A stretch of DNA of 64,000 nucleotides from Streptomyces sp. CA-278952. GTDB lineage: Bacteria; Actinomycetota; Actinomycetes; Streptomycetales; Streptomycetaceae. The stretch lies in assembly GCF_028747205.1 (NCBI RefSeq), contig NZ_CP112880.1, forward strand, positions 2,170,001 through 2,234,000, written 5' to 3'. This document shows positions 63,141 to 64,000 of the stretch, one piece after another (the stretch's first letter is position 1; each line of letters opens with the position of its first letter). The translations under genes and the position numbers were made by a program. The notes below the pieces were generated by a model, which was not told the origin of the DNA, made no database searches, and was given only the letters and a program-made list of their open reading frames with translations.

Positions 63141-64000
63141 ATGTCGGAGGCTGCATCCACTCACGTCGCCCTGGCGAAGAGCACGAGGAACAGCGCAACG
63201 GCCGGGGTGACGAAGGACGGGAATCTGCTCCCGTCCCTCGCCCCGCTGCTCCATGCCTGGCTGCCCAGGCAGCGGTGGTTCGCCGGAAAGGGCCGGCCGG
63301 TCACCGGCTTCTCCCTGGTCTCGGCCACCGAGATGCTGCCGCTGGACGGCACGGCGGGCCCGGGGCTGCTGCACCTGCTGGTGCGGGTCGAGCAGCCCGC
63401 CCAGCAGACCCGCCCGGCCGAGGACTGCTACCAACTGCTCCTCGGTGCAAGAACGTCACTTCCACCGCTCCTCGCGGGCGCCCTTATCGGCCGGGTCGAG
63501 CGGGGCCCGCTCGCCGGACGGGCCGTCTACGACGCGCTGCACGACCCGCGGCTGGCCGATCTGCTGCTGGAACGCTTCCGCCGCCCCGGGAGTCTCGGCT
63601 CCCTGCGCTTCGAGCGGACCGCCGCGATCCCGGCCGGTCTCGCGCCCCGGGTGCTCGACGCCGAACAGTCCAACTCCTCGCTCGTCTACGGGGATGCGTA
63701 CATCCTCAAGATCTTCCGCCGCGTCTTCCCGGGCACCAACCCGGACCTGGAACTGCCGCTCGCCCTCAGCGGCGAGGGGTGCGAACGGGTACCGGCCCCG
63801 GTCGCCTGGTTCGAGGCGCCAGGACCCGAACCGCTCACCCTCGGCGTCCTCCAGCCCTTCCTGCACGGCGCACGCGACGGCTGGCAGCTCGCGCTGGGCG
63901 CGCTCGCCGCGGGCCGCGACTTCCTCAGCGAGGCCCGGGCGCTGGGCCGGGCCACCGCCGAGGTCCACACCGCGCTCGCCGCCGCGCTGCCGACCCCGGC
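63141..64000 (+). CDS. mak: Maltokinase (Pep2/Mak), truncated by window edge
   Basis: The first 286 codons of a maltokinase, running off the right edge with no stop. The N-terminal signature is APLLHAWLPRQRWFAGKGRP, followed by AEQSNSSLVYGDAYILKIFR (the nucleotide-binding Ser-Asn-Ser-Ser and Lys) and FRRVFPGTNPDLELPLAL, all conserved in the Mak/Pep2 family. It phosphorylates maltose to maltose 1-phosphate for GlgE. An ATG at 63136 is in another frame. Position after treS and the content agree; the C-terminal kinase half and a glgB gene are expected beyond the window. Confidence 0.92.
   Translation, partial: MSEAASTHVALAKSTRNSATAGVTKDGNLLPSLAPLLHAWLPRQRWFAGKGRPVTGFSLVSATEMLPLDGTAGPGLLHLLVRVEQPAQQTRPAEDCYQLLLGARTSLPPLLAGALIGRVERGPLAGRAVYDALHDPRLADLLLERFRRPGSLGSLRFERTAAIPAGLAPRVLDAEQSNSSLVYGDAYILKIFRRVFPGTNPDLELPLALSGEGCERVPAPVAWFEAPGPEPLTLGVLQPFLHGARDGWQLALGALAAGRDFLSEARALGRATAEVHTALAAALPTP

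Noticed and set aside
62967..63968. Two leftward frames at the right edge
   Set aside because: The plus strand encodes the maltokinase N-terminus with conserved motifs and runs off the window; the leftward frames are its shadows.

Overview
The base composition (very high G+C, third positions almost all G or C), frequent GTG starts, ATGA/GTGA stop-start overlaps and the gene content (GlgE/TreS/maltokinase glycogen-trehalose genes, RsbW-like ATPase, orphan terpene cyclase, secreted M4 protease, tandem L,D-transpeptidases) point to a Streptomyces chromosome. I saw no tRNA, rRNA, CRISPR array, insertion sequence or integrase.

Layout. 1-4 kb: a divergent metal-homeostasis pair, an NmtR-type Ni/Co sensor and a P1B-4 metal-exporting ATPase sharing an operator, then a DUF389 membrane protein; the ATPase and DUF389 genes converge on two strong hairpins. 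4.1-27.2 kb: a complete contractile injection system (CIS) locus. A leftward arm carries a LuxR-type regulator, an exported beta-propeller/CARDB protein, a DUF4255 protein and a baseplate-associated AAA+ ATPase. A rightward arm carries a membrane protein and, after a 700-bp leader, sheath, tube, a tail-assembly-chaperone-like protein, a DUF6760 protein, a 1083-residue disordered protein with ten V/L-Q-R motifs, a second tube, LysM baseplate protein, VgrG-like spike, PAAR tip, gp25, gpJ and gpI baseplate proteins, and a zinc-ribbon membrane protein. The order sheath-tube-chaperone-small ORF-large ORF matches the FI-FII-E-E'-T order of P2-like phages, which puts the disordered protein in the tape-measure slot.

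27.2-40.7 kb: a lone class I terpene cyclase, a secreted PGRP-type amidase, a carboxylesterase, a TetR regulator, a CopD-like membrane protein, a two-EF-hand calcium protein, a divergent polysaccharide deacetylase lipoprotein behind an AT-rich patch, an RsbW-like ATPase, an enoyl-CoA hydratase and two tandem paralogous L,D-transpeptidase lipoproteins. 40.8-55.7 kb: GlgX debranching enzyme; a leftward ABC-2 transporter plus two-component system; a heterodimeric ABC exporter with one degenerate ATP site; a truncated isochorismatase remnant; a divergent FAD monooxygenase/TetR pair with tandem operators; and a secreted thermolysin-like protease. 55.8-64 kb: glycogen phosphorylase (leftward) divergent from glgE-treS-maltokinase, the last cut by the window edge.

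The main interest is the CIS locus: it has all baseplate, sheath and tube parts, no recognisable toxin or DUF4157 effector, and several membrane or exported proteins in the same operons. That fits the cytosolic, membrane-engaging CIS described in Streptomyces rather than a released particle. The disordered VQR-motif protein is the least explained component.
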